Shown piece by piece: positions 16,302-23,556 of a stretch of DNA of 26,472 nucleotides; within the stretch, counting starts at the first letter, position 1, and the number at the start of each line of letters is the position of its first letter. This stretch comes from CAUUCX01 sp041844835 (lineage in GTDB: Bacteria > Bacillota > Clostridia > Peptostreptococcales > Anaerovoracaceae), in NCBI GenBank assembly GCA_041844835.1, contig JBGZBU010000012.1, positions 1 through 26,472 of the forward strand, read 5' to 3'. The notes under the pieces are model-generated. The model ran no database searches. It saw only the letters and a program-made list of their open reading frames with translations, and was not told where the DNA came from. Made by a program: the position numbers and the translations under genes.

Positions 16302-18329
16302 CTACTGTCTGTACAAGAAAACTATCCCGCCTTCGGGGATGCGTTCTCCCGGTTTAGGATACTGATCCACTACCATGAATGTACCGCCGTCCTGATTTGA
16401 TATTATCTTATGCCCGAGCGATGACTGAGACAACCTCGTGACCGCGGCTGTGGAATCCATGCCTCGCACATCGGGAACGGTGACTTTCGGACGGGATGCA
16501 TCCGTTTCGTCCGTGCCGGTGTATTTCGGCTCTATATTCATATATCTCAGCGCGCCGGCGAGGATATTTCTTGCGGGCGGTGCGGCCACCACACTGCCGT
16601 GCCGCTCTCCGCGCGGATTGTCTATAACCACGAGCACCGCGAGTTTCGGATCATCCATAGGCGCCATACCTATAAACGAAGAATATGTATCCTCCGAATA
16701 ACCTCCGTCAGCCACCTTGTTTGCCGTACCCGTCTTGCCGCCCACCCGGTACCCCGGAATTATGGCGCGCCGGCCGCTCCCCTCGGAAACAACTGACTCC
16801 ATGATGATTGCCATCTCGCTTGCGGTCTGTTTTGAAATCACGCGCCGCACCCGTTTAACGGGCACTGTTTTCACCGTCTTCCCCTCGCTGTCGACGAGTT
16901 CTTTTACCAATCTCGGCTGCAGGAGAACTCCGTCATTTCCTATCGCGCATATCCCCGTGATTTGCTGTATCATTGTAACGGCTATCCCCTGTCCGTATGA
17001 CATGGTCGCGATCCCCACCGGCCCCGCTTCGTTTTTTTTCTGCAGGATCGGAGCCGCCTCGCCCGGAAAATCTATCCCCGTTTTTTCCGTCATTCCGAAA
17101 AGCGCCATATAATTGTAAAATCTGTCCGTCCCGAGTCTCGCGGCCAATATCGCAAACACCGGATTGCAGGAATTGCCTACGGCCTCCACCAGCGATTCAT
17201 GCCCGTGCGCTCTCGGATAATACCAGCATTTCAAAGTCCTGTCAGCCACGTCTATGCTGCCGCTGCAATAAAATCCGTCATTTTGGCTCGTTACGCCCTC
17301 CTCCAGAGCGGCGGCGGTAGTCATGAGCTTGGAAGTTGAACCGGGCTCATATACATCGCTGACCATCGGATTTCTCCACATTTTATTCCAAAATTCAATT
17401 TTTTTGTCGGCGCTCATCTGTTCGACTTCCTGCGCCAGATTTTCGTTGAGCGGCACCCGCGGCACATTCGGATCGTAGTCCGGATATGACGCCATTGCAA
17501 GGATATCCCCCGTTTTAGGATCCATCACAATACACATTGCCCTGTCTGCTGAGGCGTCGGATACCGCCTTTTCAATGCTTTTCTCGGCGAGATTTTGTAT
17601 AACGGAATCTATCGTCAGTACGAGTCCGAGACCGTTATCCGCTCTGTAATATTTTTCTTTGCCGAACGACAGGGTTTTCCCCGACACATCCGTATTTCTG
17701 ATCATTCTGCCGGGCACTCCGGAGAGATATCTGTTGTATTCGAGCTCCAGTCCCGCCAATCCCTTGTTATCGTCGGTCACGCTGCCGAGCACGTGCGCGG
17801 CAAACGCTCCGTTGGGATAATGTCTCCTGACATCCTGCATCAGCTCTATCCCTTTTAACTTTTCTTTCCTTATCTTGTCCGCCGTTTTTTTGTCCAGATT
17901 TTTTGCTATTTTTACGAGCGGCCTGTCGGAATTCATGAGCTCAACCATATCATCTTTGTCTGCACCCTCACCGATTATCTTGCTCAACCTGACTGCCGTT
18001 TTTTCAATTTCCTCCGCGACTTCCTCATCCGTCAGCGGACCTTCCGCAGCGCGAGCTATATCGCGCGGGCGGGCCCATACGGAATAGTTCAGCGCGCTTA
18101 TGGCGAGCACTTCGCCGTTCCTATCGAAAATCGTACCGCGTTTCGCTTCTATCGGAATATCTCGCGTCTGCTGTTCTGCGGCAAGTTTCACATATTTTTC
18201 GCCGTCCACTATTTGCAACCATCCCAGTCTGAGCACAAGCAGCATGCAAACCACGCAAAAAGCGGCGAACAGTAATACCAACCTTACCCGCATGTTATTC
18301 AAACTTTTTTCACTGTAATTTTTTTTCAT
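16302..18329 (-). CDS. ftsI: Class B penicillin-binding protein (FtsI/SpoVD type) with one PASTA domain
   Basis: 675 residues. A short cytoplasmic N-terminus and one transmembrane helix (about 15-34) lead to the pedestal domain (RGTIFDRNGEVLA) and transpeptidase domain with all three active-site motifs: STSK (S331 nucleophile, K334), SCN (387-389) and KTG (532-534). A single PASTA domain ends the protein (about 614-675). It cross-links septal peptidoglycan together with FtsW. The single PASTA and length match SpoVD, but as the only class B PBP in this division cluster it probably serves as FtsI; both functions are possible. No clear Shine-Dalgarno precedes the ATG, nor the next ATG at codon 13. 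Confidence 0.92.
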   Translation of the reverse strand: MKKNYSEKSLNNMRVRLVLLFAAFCVVCMLLVLRLGWLQIVDGEKYVKLAAEQQTRDIPIEAKRGTIFDRNGEVLAISALNYSVWARPRDIARAAEGPLTDEEVAEEIEKTAVRLSKIIGEGADKDDMVELMNSDRPLVKIAKNLDKKTADKIRKEKLKGIELMQDVRRHYPNGAFAAHVLGSVTDDNKGLAGLELEYNRYLSGVPGRMIRNTDVSGKTLSFGKEKYYRADNGLGLVLTIDSVIQNLAEKSIEKAVSDASADRAMCIVMDPKTGDILAMASYPDYDPNVPRVPLNENLAQEVEQMSADKKIEFWNKMWRNPMVSDVYEPGSTSKLMTTAAALEEGVTSQNDGFYCSGSIDVADRTLKCWYYPRAHGHESLVEAVGNSCNPVFAILAARLGTDRFYNYMALFGMTEKTGIDFPGEAAPILQKKNEAGPVGIATMSYGQGIAVTMIQQITGICAIGNDGVLLQPRLVKELVDSEGKTVKTVPVKRVRRVISKQTASEMAIIMESVVSEGSGRRAIIPGYRVGGKTGTANKVADGGYSEDTYSSFIGMAPMDDPKLAVLVVIDNPRGERHGSVVAAPPARNILAGALRYMNIEPKYTGTDETDASRPKVTVPDVRGMDSTAAVTRLSQSSLGHKIISNQDGGTFMVVDQYPKPGERIPEGGIVFLYRQ

Positions 18330-18393
18330 AGCTTAAAACGATTTCAATTATTTTAAAGTATTTCTACGGAAATATCGCGGCGTTTCAGTAAAA

Positions 18394-18430
18394 GCCGGAC
18401 AGTCCACTGAGAGTATGTTTTCTGTCCGGC
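18394..18430 (-). terminator. Hairpin with short T-run between ftsL and ftsI
   Basis: GCCGGACAG and CTGTCCGGC form a perfect 9-bp stem around a 19-base loop, followed on the minus strand by TTTTACTG. It lies in the 129-base gap after ftsL. With only four Ts it is a weak terminator at best; it could attenuate ftsI and the downstream genes or stabilise the upstream mRNA. Confidence 0.5.
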
Positions 18431-18458
18431 GAGGTTAATTTATGAAGTTTTGATTTGG

Positions 18459-18830
18459 CTAATTATATGCTTCCGCCTTGAGCAGCTGCGCAAAACCCTC
18501 AGGGGGCTTTTCAGTTTCGGCGGCATACACAAATTGCGATGCCTCCGGATAATTCATCCCCAGCTGTTCTATTGCTTTTTGCTCAATGACTTCTATTTTT
18601 GAGGACTCCTGAATCTGTATCTTCAAATTCTCGATTTCCCCCTCAATTACGGCATTTTCTTTTATCGTATTGTTCAGATGATATGTAACGTTGCCGACAT
18701 GCGCAGCCATAATCACGAGAGCACCGCACAATATGCCGATAAAGACAATTGACAGTAAAATATGCATCTTTTCTCTTGTCGATATTTCTCTTGCTCTTAC
18801 CGGTTGATTTGCTCTTACTGCTTGATTCAT
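18459..18830 (-). CDS. ftsL: Cell division protein FtsL
   Basis: 123 residues, a small bitopic protein. There is a basic cytoplasmic N-terminus (to about residue 22), one transmembrane helix (about 23-43), then a coiled coil (NTIKENAVIEGEIENLKIQIQ) and the typical LGMNYPEASQFVY segment, which corresponds to the conserved end of the FtsL/LPxTG-free septum-former family. It forms a complex with FtsQ/DivIB and DivIC and activates FtsW-FtsI. The ATG has AAGGAGG 11 bases upstream. Position between rsmH and ftsI is the standard place for ftsL, which supports the call despite poor sequence conservation in the family. Confidence 0.85.
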   Translation of the reverse strand: MNQAVRANQPVRAREISTREKMHILLSIVFIGILCGALVIMAAHVGNVTYHLNNTIKENAVIEGEIENLKIQIQESSKIEVIEQKAIEQLGMNYPEASQFVYAAETEKPPEGFAQLLKAEAYN

Positions 18831-18898
18831 CTTACGCTACGCCTCCTTTCCCGTTTGCAAGCTGTTACAAACTAAATTCGGTTTTCTCGTTACCTTAT

Positions 18899-18935
18899 TT
18901 TTTATCTTTATATTTGGCTTTTTATCTTTATATTT
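18899..18935 (-). repeat. 17-mer perfect direct repeat between rsmH and ftsL
   Basis: TTTTTATCTTTATATTT occurs at 18899-18915 and again at 18919-18935 (period 20 bp), giving an A-rich tandem AAATATAAAGATAAAAA on the coding strand of the operon. It fills part of the 117-base gap between the rsmH stop and ftsL start. It may act as an AT-rich upstream element for an internal promoter, or be a slippage product. Confidence 0.6.
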
Positions 18936-18947
18936 ATCTTCTTAAAT

Positions 18948-19886
18948 TCACTTCGTTTTTTCCGCAATCCTCAGCTTTGCGCTGCGTGCCCGCGGATTTT
19001 CGGCAATCTCCGCTTCCGACGGAAGGACGGGTTTTTTTGTGACTCTACGCATATCCGACTCATTCCCGCATACGCAAACGGGGATTCCCGGCGGACACAC
19101 GCAGCCGTCCTCACGCTGCTTTATAATATCTTTTACTATCCTGTCTTCCAACGAATGAAATGTGATGATGCAGAGCCGCCCGCCCGGAGTCAGCACATCG
19201 CACATATCTCCTGCAGCATCCTTAAGATGCTCAAGTTCGCCGTTGACTTCGATTCTGATCGCTTGAAAGGTTCTCTTCGCGGGGTGCGGACCGTCCCGCC
19301 GTGCCCCCTTGGGGACTGCCGCTTTTATTATGGAAACGAGTTCCGCGGTGCTCGCGATCTCCTTTTCCTTTCTGGCTGAAACGATGAATTCAGCTATGCG
19401 CTTTGCCCATCTCTCCTCGCCGTATTCCTTGATTATGCGGGTCAAATCATCCCGATCGTAGGAATTTATAACATTATATGCGCTGAGTCCGTCCTCCTGA
19501 TTCATCCGCATGTCCAGCGGAGCATCATTCATATATGAAAAACCGCGTTCGGGATTGTCCAGTTGGAACGACGAAACCCCCAAATCCGCAATGATACCGT
19601 CTACTTCACGTATCTCGAGATCCGCCAGCACATCTTTTATCTCGGAATAATTCCTCCGCACAAAAAATTTTCTGCATTTGAACGGTGACAATCTCTCCTC
19701 CGCTGCCGCTACGGCATCCGCGTCCCTGTCTATGCCGACGAGCATTCCACTGTCGGACAGCCGCCCACATATGGCTTCAGAATGTCCGCCGCCGCCCAGA
19801 GTTGCATCCACATACACCCCCGAGGGATCTATCTTCAATCCATCGATGCATTCTGTCAGCAAAACGGATTTGTGCTGAAAATTCAT
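18948..19886 (-). CDS. rsmH: 16S rRNA (cytosine-1402-N4)-methyltransferase RsmH (MraW)
   Basis: 312 residues from ATG 19886 (GGAGG seven bases upstream); an upstream in-frame start would overlap mraZ and lacks family similarity. It methylates C1402 of 16S rRNA using SAM. Seen: HKSVLLTECIDGL, the SAM-binding loop DATLGGGGHSEAI, VGIDRDADAV, the GIIADLGVSSFQLDNPERGFSY block, FQAIRIEVNGEL and CIITFHSLEDRIVKD. A CVCPPGIPVCVC cysteine cluster near the C-terminus is the family's typical one. It follows mraZ by 13 bases, as in most bacteria. Confidence 0.97.
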   Translation of the reverse strand: MNFQHKSVLLTECIDGLKIDPSGVYVDATLGGGGHSEAICGRLSDSGMLVGIDRDADAVAAAEERLSPFKCRKFFVRRNYSEIKDVLADLEIREVDGIIADLGVSSFQLDNPERGFSYMNDAPLDMRMNQEDGLSAYNVINSYDRDDLTRIIKEYGEERWAKRIAEFIVSARKEKEIASTAELVSIIKAAVPKGARRDGPHPAKRTFQAIRIEVNGELEHLKDAAGDMCDVLTPGGRLCIITFHSLEDRIVKDIIKQREDGCVCPPGIPVCVCGNESDMRRVTKKPVLPSEAEIAENPRARSAKLRIAEKTK

Positions 19887-19899
19887 AGCGTTCCTCCGC

Positions 19900-20331
19900 T
19901 TAAATTCCGTACTCCGCCATCTTCTCCGCCATATCCCAAGTGGAATCATCCGTCTCACGGACTTCCGCATCCCATTCTTCTCTTGCCCATATCTCCACTT
20001 TATCGATTATGCCGACCGTTACGAGATCCTTATCTATCGCCGCATACTCTCTGAGTTCCTGCGGAAGCGTAATTCTTCCTTGTTTGTCAATCTCACATTC
20101 CACGGCATTTGCATAAAAATGCCTCACAAAAGCTCTCGCCTTTGAGTCCGAGGTCGGCAGTTTTGAAAGTTTTTCCATAAACTTGCTCCACTCCGCCATG
20201 GGATAGACGTACAAACATTTATCTATTCCGCGGGTGAGGACGCAAACGCCGCCCAAGTCCTCTCTGCATTTTGACGGGATTATCATCCTGGACTTTGCAT
20301 CTATTGAATTGTGATACTTGCCCATCAGCAT
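19900..20331 (-). CDS. mraZ: Transcriptional regulator MraZ
   Basis: 143 residues from ATG 20331, chosen because AGGAGG lies eight bases upstream and the protein then begins MLMGKYHNSIDAK, the family's usual N-terminus. Two AbrB-like half-domains are visible: DAKSRMIIPSKCREDLG and DKQGRITLPQELREYA. MraZ forms a ring-shaped oligomer that binds tandem repeats upstream of its own operon and represses or tunes the division cluster. Matching repeats are present upstream (20391-20445), so autoregulation is likely. It is the first gene of the ten-gene minus-strand cluster. Confidence 0.95.
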   Translation of the reverse strand: MLMGKYHNSIDAKSRMIIPSKCREDLGGVCVLTRGIDKCLYVYPMAEWSKFMEKLSKLPTSDSKARAFVRHFYANAVECEIDKQGRITLPQELREYAAIDKDLVTVGIIDKVEIWAREEWDAEVRETDDSTWDMAEKMAEYGI

Positions 20332-20390
20332 TAGGCGCGCCTCCTGATCTGTCAATGAATACAGATGAATATATGTATATATCTACACAA

Positions 20391-20445
20391 CCACTATACT
20401 CCACTATACTCCACTTTTCAACCAAATCCCCCACTTAATCTCCAC
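20391..20445 (-). promoter_or_regulatory. mraZ: MraZ-type operator: ladder of GTGG boxes
   Basis: On the minus strand GTGG occurs at 20442-20445, 20431-20434, 20411-20414, 20401-20404 and 20391-20394, with a TTGG in the one missing rung (20422-20425). Steps are 9-11 bp, and the last three are exactly 10 bp with identical AGTGGAGTAT units. Known MraZ sites are tandem TGGGN boxes in Escherichia coli and AAAGTG-type boxes in Mollicutes, at one-helical-turn spacing, just upstream of mraZ. Several boxes here read AAAGTGG or TAAGTGG. Confidence 0.8.
20393..20421 (-). promoter_or_regulatory. Sigma-A-type promoter of the mraZ cluster
   Basis: TTGAAA (20416-20421), a 17-bp spacer and TATAGT (20393-20398) on the minus strand. 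Both hexamers match consensus at five of six bases. The spacer and -10 lie inside the GTGG repeats, so MraZ binding would block RNA polymerase. The predicted leader is about 55 nt. Confidence 0.7.
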
Positions 20446-20447
20446 TT

Positions 20448-20665
20448 TACGCTGATTTTGGGAGATGTTTTTTCTGTATACTTTTCATGACGCCTCCGAC
20501 ACAACAACATATGGGATAAAATGTGGATCCATACCCACATCTTGCCTGTTTATGCATGTCCGTTTTTTGCTTAATTGCTTGTTTTATTTTTTGTTTCTTT
20601 TTTTCTATGATTGCCCAATTGATTTTTTTTTGCTTGATTTAACGCACAAGATTTGTTAAAGTATT
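20448..20665. other. AT-rich intergenic stretch without a gene
   Basis: The region between the mraZ operator and the next gene holds no credible coding sequence or RNA. The plus strand is strikingly T-rich around 20570-20640 (several runs of six to eight T). A 64-residue open frame here is Phe/Leu-rich with no ribosome site and is taken as a composition artefact. Confidence 0.5.
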
Positions 20666-20674
20666 TGCTATACA
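20666..20674 (+). promoter_or_regulatory. Candidate extended -10 promoter of the small hypothetical gene
   Basis: TGCTATACA forms an extended -10 (TG, one base, TATACA). No good -35 is seen. It would give a leader of about 75 nt before the ATG at 20756. Confidence 0.35.
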
Positions 20675-20755
20675 TTATTTTTAAACCTGTATAAATATTT
20701 TTAAAATCTGTCGGATGTACTTGCCGTGCATTCAGACCTGCTTATGGAGGTTAAC

Positions 20756-21064
20756 ATGTCCAAGGAAGATATTATTGCAAAAATTAAAGCGATCGCATCG
20801 AATGAAAAATTTAAGCATGATGCTTATTTTTTATGCGGGTTTGCCACTGACAAACCAAACACGGATTTACTTGACGCCTGTGATCTTTATCTAAGCAAAC
20901 TTGAAAGCGGCGTCGCAGATACGGCAGAATCTCTAACAAATCTCATCAAAACAATGGAGAATCATGTAAACGCGCAAAACCGCCTTGAGATCAAGGGGAA
21001 CATCCTTGAAAACAGTGATGAAATAAGGACGGTTTTGGATAATCGCGATCTACTTTTTTCATAG
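20756..21064 (+). CDS. Small hypothetical protein, function unknown
   Basis: 102 residues from ATG 20756, chosen because TGGAGG stands six bases upstream; an in-frame start 30 bases earlier has no ribosome site. The protein is soluble, mostly helical by composition and mildly acidic, with charged heptad-like stretches (DLLDACDLYLSKLESGVAD, NLIKTMENHVNAQNRLEI). It has no signal peptide, membrane helix or metal-binding Cys/His cluster. I do not recognise a family. It stands alone between the divergent mraZ cluster and the GATC-rich island; codon use looks like that of its neighbours, so it is probably a real gene. Confidence 0.7.
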   Translation: MSKEDIIAKIKAIASNEKFKHDAYFLCGFATDKPNTDLLDACDLYLSKLESGVADTAESLTNLIKTMENHVNAQNRLEIKGNILENSDEIRTVLDNRDLLFS

Positions 21065-21082
21065 CACTGCGCGCGGGGCACG

Positions 21083-21293
21083 GATCACATATCACAGATC
21101 ACCTAAGATCACGGATCATAGGCTGCGGGTTATACAATCATAGACTGCGGATTACAGATTGCAGATCTCGAATCATACATAGATTACAGATCATATGTCA
21201 CACACAGGGAATGGATTATCATTCATTGATCATCGTTCATGGATTGCGGATCATTGATCATATAATCATATAACAGGGATCATATCATAGATC
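21083..21293. repeat. GATC-dense degenerate repeat island
   Basis: Eleven GATC sites fall within 211 bases (first at 21083, last ending at 21293), against about one expected by chance. They sit in recurring near-words such as GGATCAT, AGATCA, ACTGCGGATTACAGATTGC and ATCATAG, but without a fixed period. No open reading frame, hairpin with T-run or DnaA box is evident. It fills most of the 410-base gap before the NSS transporter. It looks like a decayed tandem array; a function is unknown. Confidence 0.6.
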
Positions 21294-21376
21294 GCGGTGC
21301 TCCGAGCATAGAGCGCGGGTTCGGGTTAGTATTCGAGTTCACGTAAACAATAAAAAGTCAATAAAGTTGATATATA

Positions 21377-21382
21377 TATAAT
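21377..21382 (+). promoter_or_regulatory. Possible -10 box upstream of the NSS transporter
   Basis: TATAAT lies in an alternating TA run about 90 bases before the ATG. No convincing -35 is found at 16-18 bp, and the low-complexity TA context weakens the match. The rest of 21294-21474 is AT-rich with short TTTAG-type repeats. Confidence 0.25.
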
Positions 21383-21474
21383 AAAATTCAAGTTTTGAAA
21401 TTCAGGAATGCAAATTCATGAATAATAAAATTTAGCAGTTTTAGTTTAGGAATTTTTAGTTAGGAGTGTTAGTT

Positions 21475-22812
21475 ATGGGTAACAAGAGAAACTTATTTGC
21501 ATCAAAGTGGGGATTTATTATTGCGTGTGTCGGCTCTGCCGTTGGCATGGCGAATGTTTGGGGGTTCCCGTACAGGATGGCCTCAAACGGCGGCGGCGCA
21601 TTCCTGCTATGTTACCTATTCTTCATCATACTTTTCAGCTATACGGGACTGAGCTCCGAATACGCAATAGGGCGCAGAGCAAAAGCGGGTACGCTGGGTG
21701 CGTATGAGTATGCGTGGAATTCGAGAGGCATGCATAGAGCTGGGAAAATCGTGGGCTGGATTCCTCTGATCGGCGCTGTTTGCATCACAATAGGATATGC
21801 GATAGTAATTTCTTATGTATTAAAGGCCCTCACCGATTCCGTCTTCGGCACGCTTATGGAAGTGAATACGGAAGAATGGTTCGCTTCGTTTGCATTCAAG
21901 ACGTATTCCGTTGTGCCATTTCATATCGCAATCGTAATAATAACCGGCCTTACTCTGATATACGGTGCGCGCAGTATTGAAAAAACCGGCAAAGTCATGA
22001 TGCCTATTTTCTTTTTGCTGTTTCTTATCCTGGCGGTCAGAGTGCTGCTGTTGCCGGATGCGCTTGGCGGATATAAATTTATGTTTATGCCGGATTGGCA
22101 GCAACTCCTCAATCCGATGACCTGGGTGTGGGCGATGGGACAAGCATTTTTCTCACTGTCCATTACGGGCTCTTGTATGATAGTGTACGGGTCATACCTC
22201 GGAGGTGATGAAGACATAGTAAACGGCGCGAAAAATACGGCAATTTTTGACACTGTCGCCGCTGTAGTCGCTGCGCTTGTGATAATCCCCGCCACCTTTG
22301 CATTCGGCATAGACCGGGGACCGGGATTGCTTTTTGTAACTCTTCCCGCAGTACTTCAGGACATCCCGCTTGGAAGAATTTTTGCGATCTTATTATATAC
22401 CGCGGTGGTGTTCGCCGGAATCACTTCCCTGCAGAGCCTGTTTGAAGTTGTAATTGAATCGTTTATGTATAAATTCCCGAAATTGAGTCGAAAAATCATA
22501 CTCGTATTCTTATGCTTGATAACTCTTGCCATCGGGATATTCATGGAACCTATCACCGATACCAAAGGTGCGATTATGGGCGGCTGGGGTCCTTGGATGG
22601 ATCTCGTATCGATCTATATCATACCTATCAGTGCCAGCCTGGGCGCTATATCATGGTTCTGGGTTCTCAAAAAAGATGAATTGCTTGATGAGGTAAACAG
22701 GGGCACAAAGAAAACACAGGGCACGGCATGGTACAATATCGGCAAATGGCTCTATACACCGCTTGCGATTGTGCTCTGCATCATTGCTCTCTTCTGCAAG
22801 ATTTCATTCTAG
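21475..22812 (+). CDS. Neurotransmitter:sodium symporter (NSS/SNF) family transporter
   Basis: 445 residues from ATG 21475 (TAGGAG nine bases upstream; a GTG at 21466 is in frame but overlaps the ribosome site). About eleven to twelve helices. The TM1 signature GSAVGMANVWGFPYRMASNGGGAFLLCY is the family's unwound sodium- and substrate-binding region (compare LeuT), and further NSS blocks include the QAFFSLSITGSCMIVYGSYL helix and the FAGITSLQSLFEVVIE segment. Bacterial members import amino acids such as Leu, Trp, Tyr or Met with sodium; the substrate here is not determinable. It stands alone on the plus strand, convergent with the Nudix-proC-proB operon. Confidence 0.93.
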   Translation: MGNKRNLFASKWGFIIACVGSAVGMANVWGFPYRMASNGGGAFLLCYLFFIILFSYTGLSSEYAIGRRAKAGTLGAYEYAWNSRGMHRAGKIVGWIPLIGAVCITIGYAIVISYVLKALTDSVFGTLMEVNTEEWFASFAFKTYSVVPFHIAIVIITGLTLIYGARSIEKTGKVMMPIFFLLFLILAVRVLLLPDALGGYKFMFMPDWQQLLNPMTWVWAMGQAFFSLSITGSCMIVYGSYLGGDEDIVNGAKNTAIFDTVAAVVAALVIIPATFAFGIDRGPGLLFVTLPAVLQDIPLGRIFAILLYTAVVFAGITSLQSLFEVVIESFMYKFPKLSRKIILVFLCLITLAIGIFMEPITDTKGAIMGGWGPWMDLVSIYIIPISASLGAISWFWVLKKDELLDEVNRGTKKTQGTAWYNIGKWLYTPLAIVLCIIALFCKISF

Positions 22813-22823
22813 TATTTCATTTC

Positions 22824-22890
22824 TGCATGATGTGTATGATGTATGCGACGTGTATGCCGTATAGATTATGTAAATCATGCACATCATACA
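22824..22890. repeat. Imperfect palindrome with short tandem units after the NSS gene
   Basis: TGCATGATGTGTATGAT (22824-22840) and ATCATGCACATCATACA (22874-22890) are complementary at 15 of 17 positions, with a 33-base loop. The left side also contains nine-base near-repeats (GATGTGTAT, GATGTATGC, GACGTGTAT). There is no T-run after it. It may help to stop or protect the NSS transcript. Confidence 0.45.
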
Positions 22891-22934
22891 AGTTATAATA
22901 AAAAAGAATATTTTAAAAAGATATTTTCTAAATC

Positions 22935-22975
22935 GACCCCCAAAAATCGGATGCTTCATCTGACTTTTGGGGGTC
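22935..22975. repeat. Long near-perfect hairpin between convergent genes
   Basis: An 11-bp perfect outer stem (GACCCCCAAAA with TTTTGGGGGTC) continues after one mismatch into a 7-bp inner stem around a CTT loop. It lies between the NSS stop and the Nudix stop, where a two-way terminator would be expected, but no immediate T-run follows on either strand (the minus strand reaches CTTTTT about 15 bases later). Confidence 0.7.
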
Positions 22976-23016
22976 TTGTGGCTGAGAAGCCCCGTGTCCA
23001 AGCGATTTGTCATGCG

Positions 23017-23547
23017 TTACATGATTTGTCCCAGCATGAGCACAGCTATAATTGTCTTGCCGTCCTGTATTTCTCCGCGCCTCACCATCTGTTTGAGGAT
23101 CTCAGGATCATATTCGCAAACTTCTATTGATTCGCCCTCGTCAAAATCCGTTTCTCCCGCTCGCAGTCCTCTGCATAAAAACATATGCAGCTCCTCCCTG
23201 CAGTATGCCACGGTAGGATAGAAGGTAATGATATGCTCTACCTCATCGGCTGTATACCCCGTTTCCTCCCGCAGCTCGCGTCTTGCCGCATCAAGAGGCT
23301 CTTCGCCCGGTTCGATTTTGCCCGCGGGGATCTCCAGCACGGCTCGCTCAAGCGGCTTTCTGTATTGTCTTACAAGCACTATTTTCCCCTCATCGGTAAC
23401 CGGCACCATAACTGCCGCGCCGTTATGCTCAATTATCTCGCGGTATGCGGTGCCGCCGTTTTTTATGGCCACCAGATCCCGTCTGAGTTTTAATATGTTT
23501 CCCTCGTATATCATTTCGGATTCCAATGTTTTCTCTTCAAAAATCAT
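23017..23547 (-). CDS. Nudix hydrolase, ADP-ribose pyrophosphatase-like
   Basis: 176 residues. The Nudix box is complete (GKIEPGEEPLDAARRELREE followed by TGY, about residues 76-98) and gives the Mg-binding helix for cleaving nucleoside diphosphates linked to another group. The preceding VLVRQYRKPLERAVLEIPAG is typical of the ADP-ribose pyrophosphatase (NudF/YqkG) group, whose likely role is clearing ADP-ribose. ATG 23547 has GAGGAGGG; the start is ten bases after the proC stop, so it is the last gene of proB-proC-Nudix. The link with proline synthesis is not functional in any obvious way. Confidence 0.9.
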   Translation of the reverse strand: MIFEEKTLESEMIYEGNILKLRRDLVAIKNGGTAYREIIEHNGAAVMVPVTDEGKIVLVRQYRKPLERAVLEIPAGKIEPGEEPLDAARRELREETGYTADEVEHIITFYPTVAYCREELHMFLCRGLRAGETDFDEGESIEVCEYDPEILKQMVRRGEIQDGKTIIAVLMLGQIM

Positions 23548-23556
23548 AGTCCCTCC

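Noticed and set aside
20391..20445. GTGG ladder as a CRISPR or minisatellite
   Set aside because: Units are only about 10 bp without spacers, and position and motif fit an MraZ operator.
20465..20659. 64-residue plus-strand open frame in the T-rich gap
   Set aside because: Phe/Leu-rich translation of T runs, no ribosome site and no recognisable motif.
21083..21293. GATC-dense island as a replication origin
   Set aside because: No TTATNCACA-type DnaA boxes, no AT-rich unwinding run beside it, and no dnaA/dnaN nearby.
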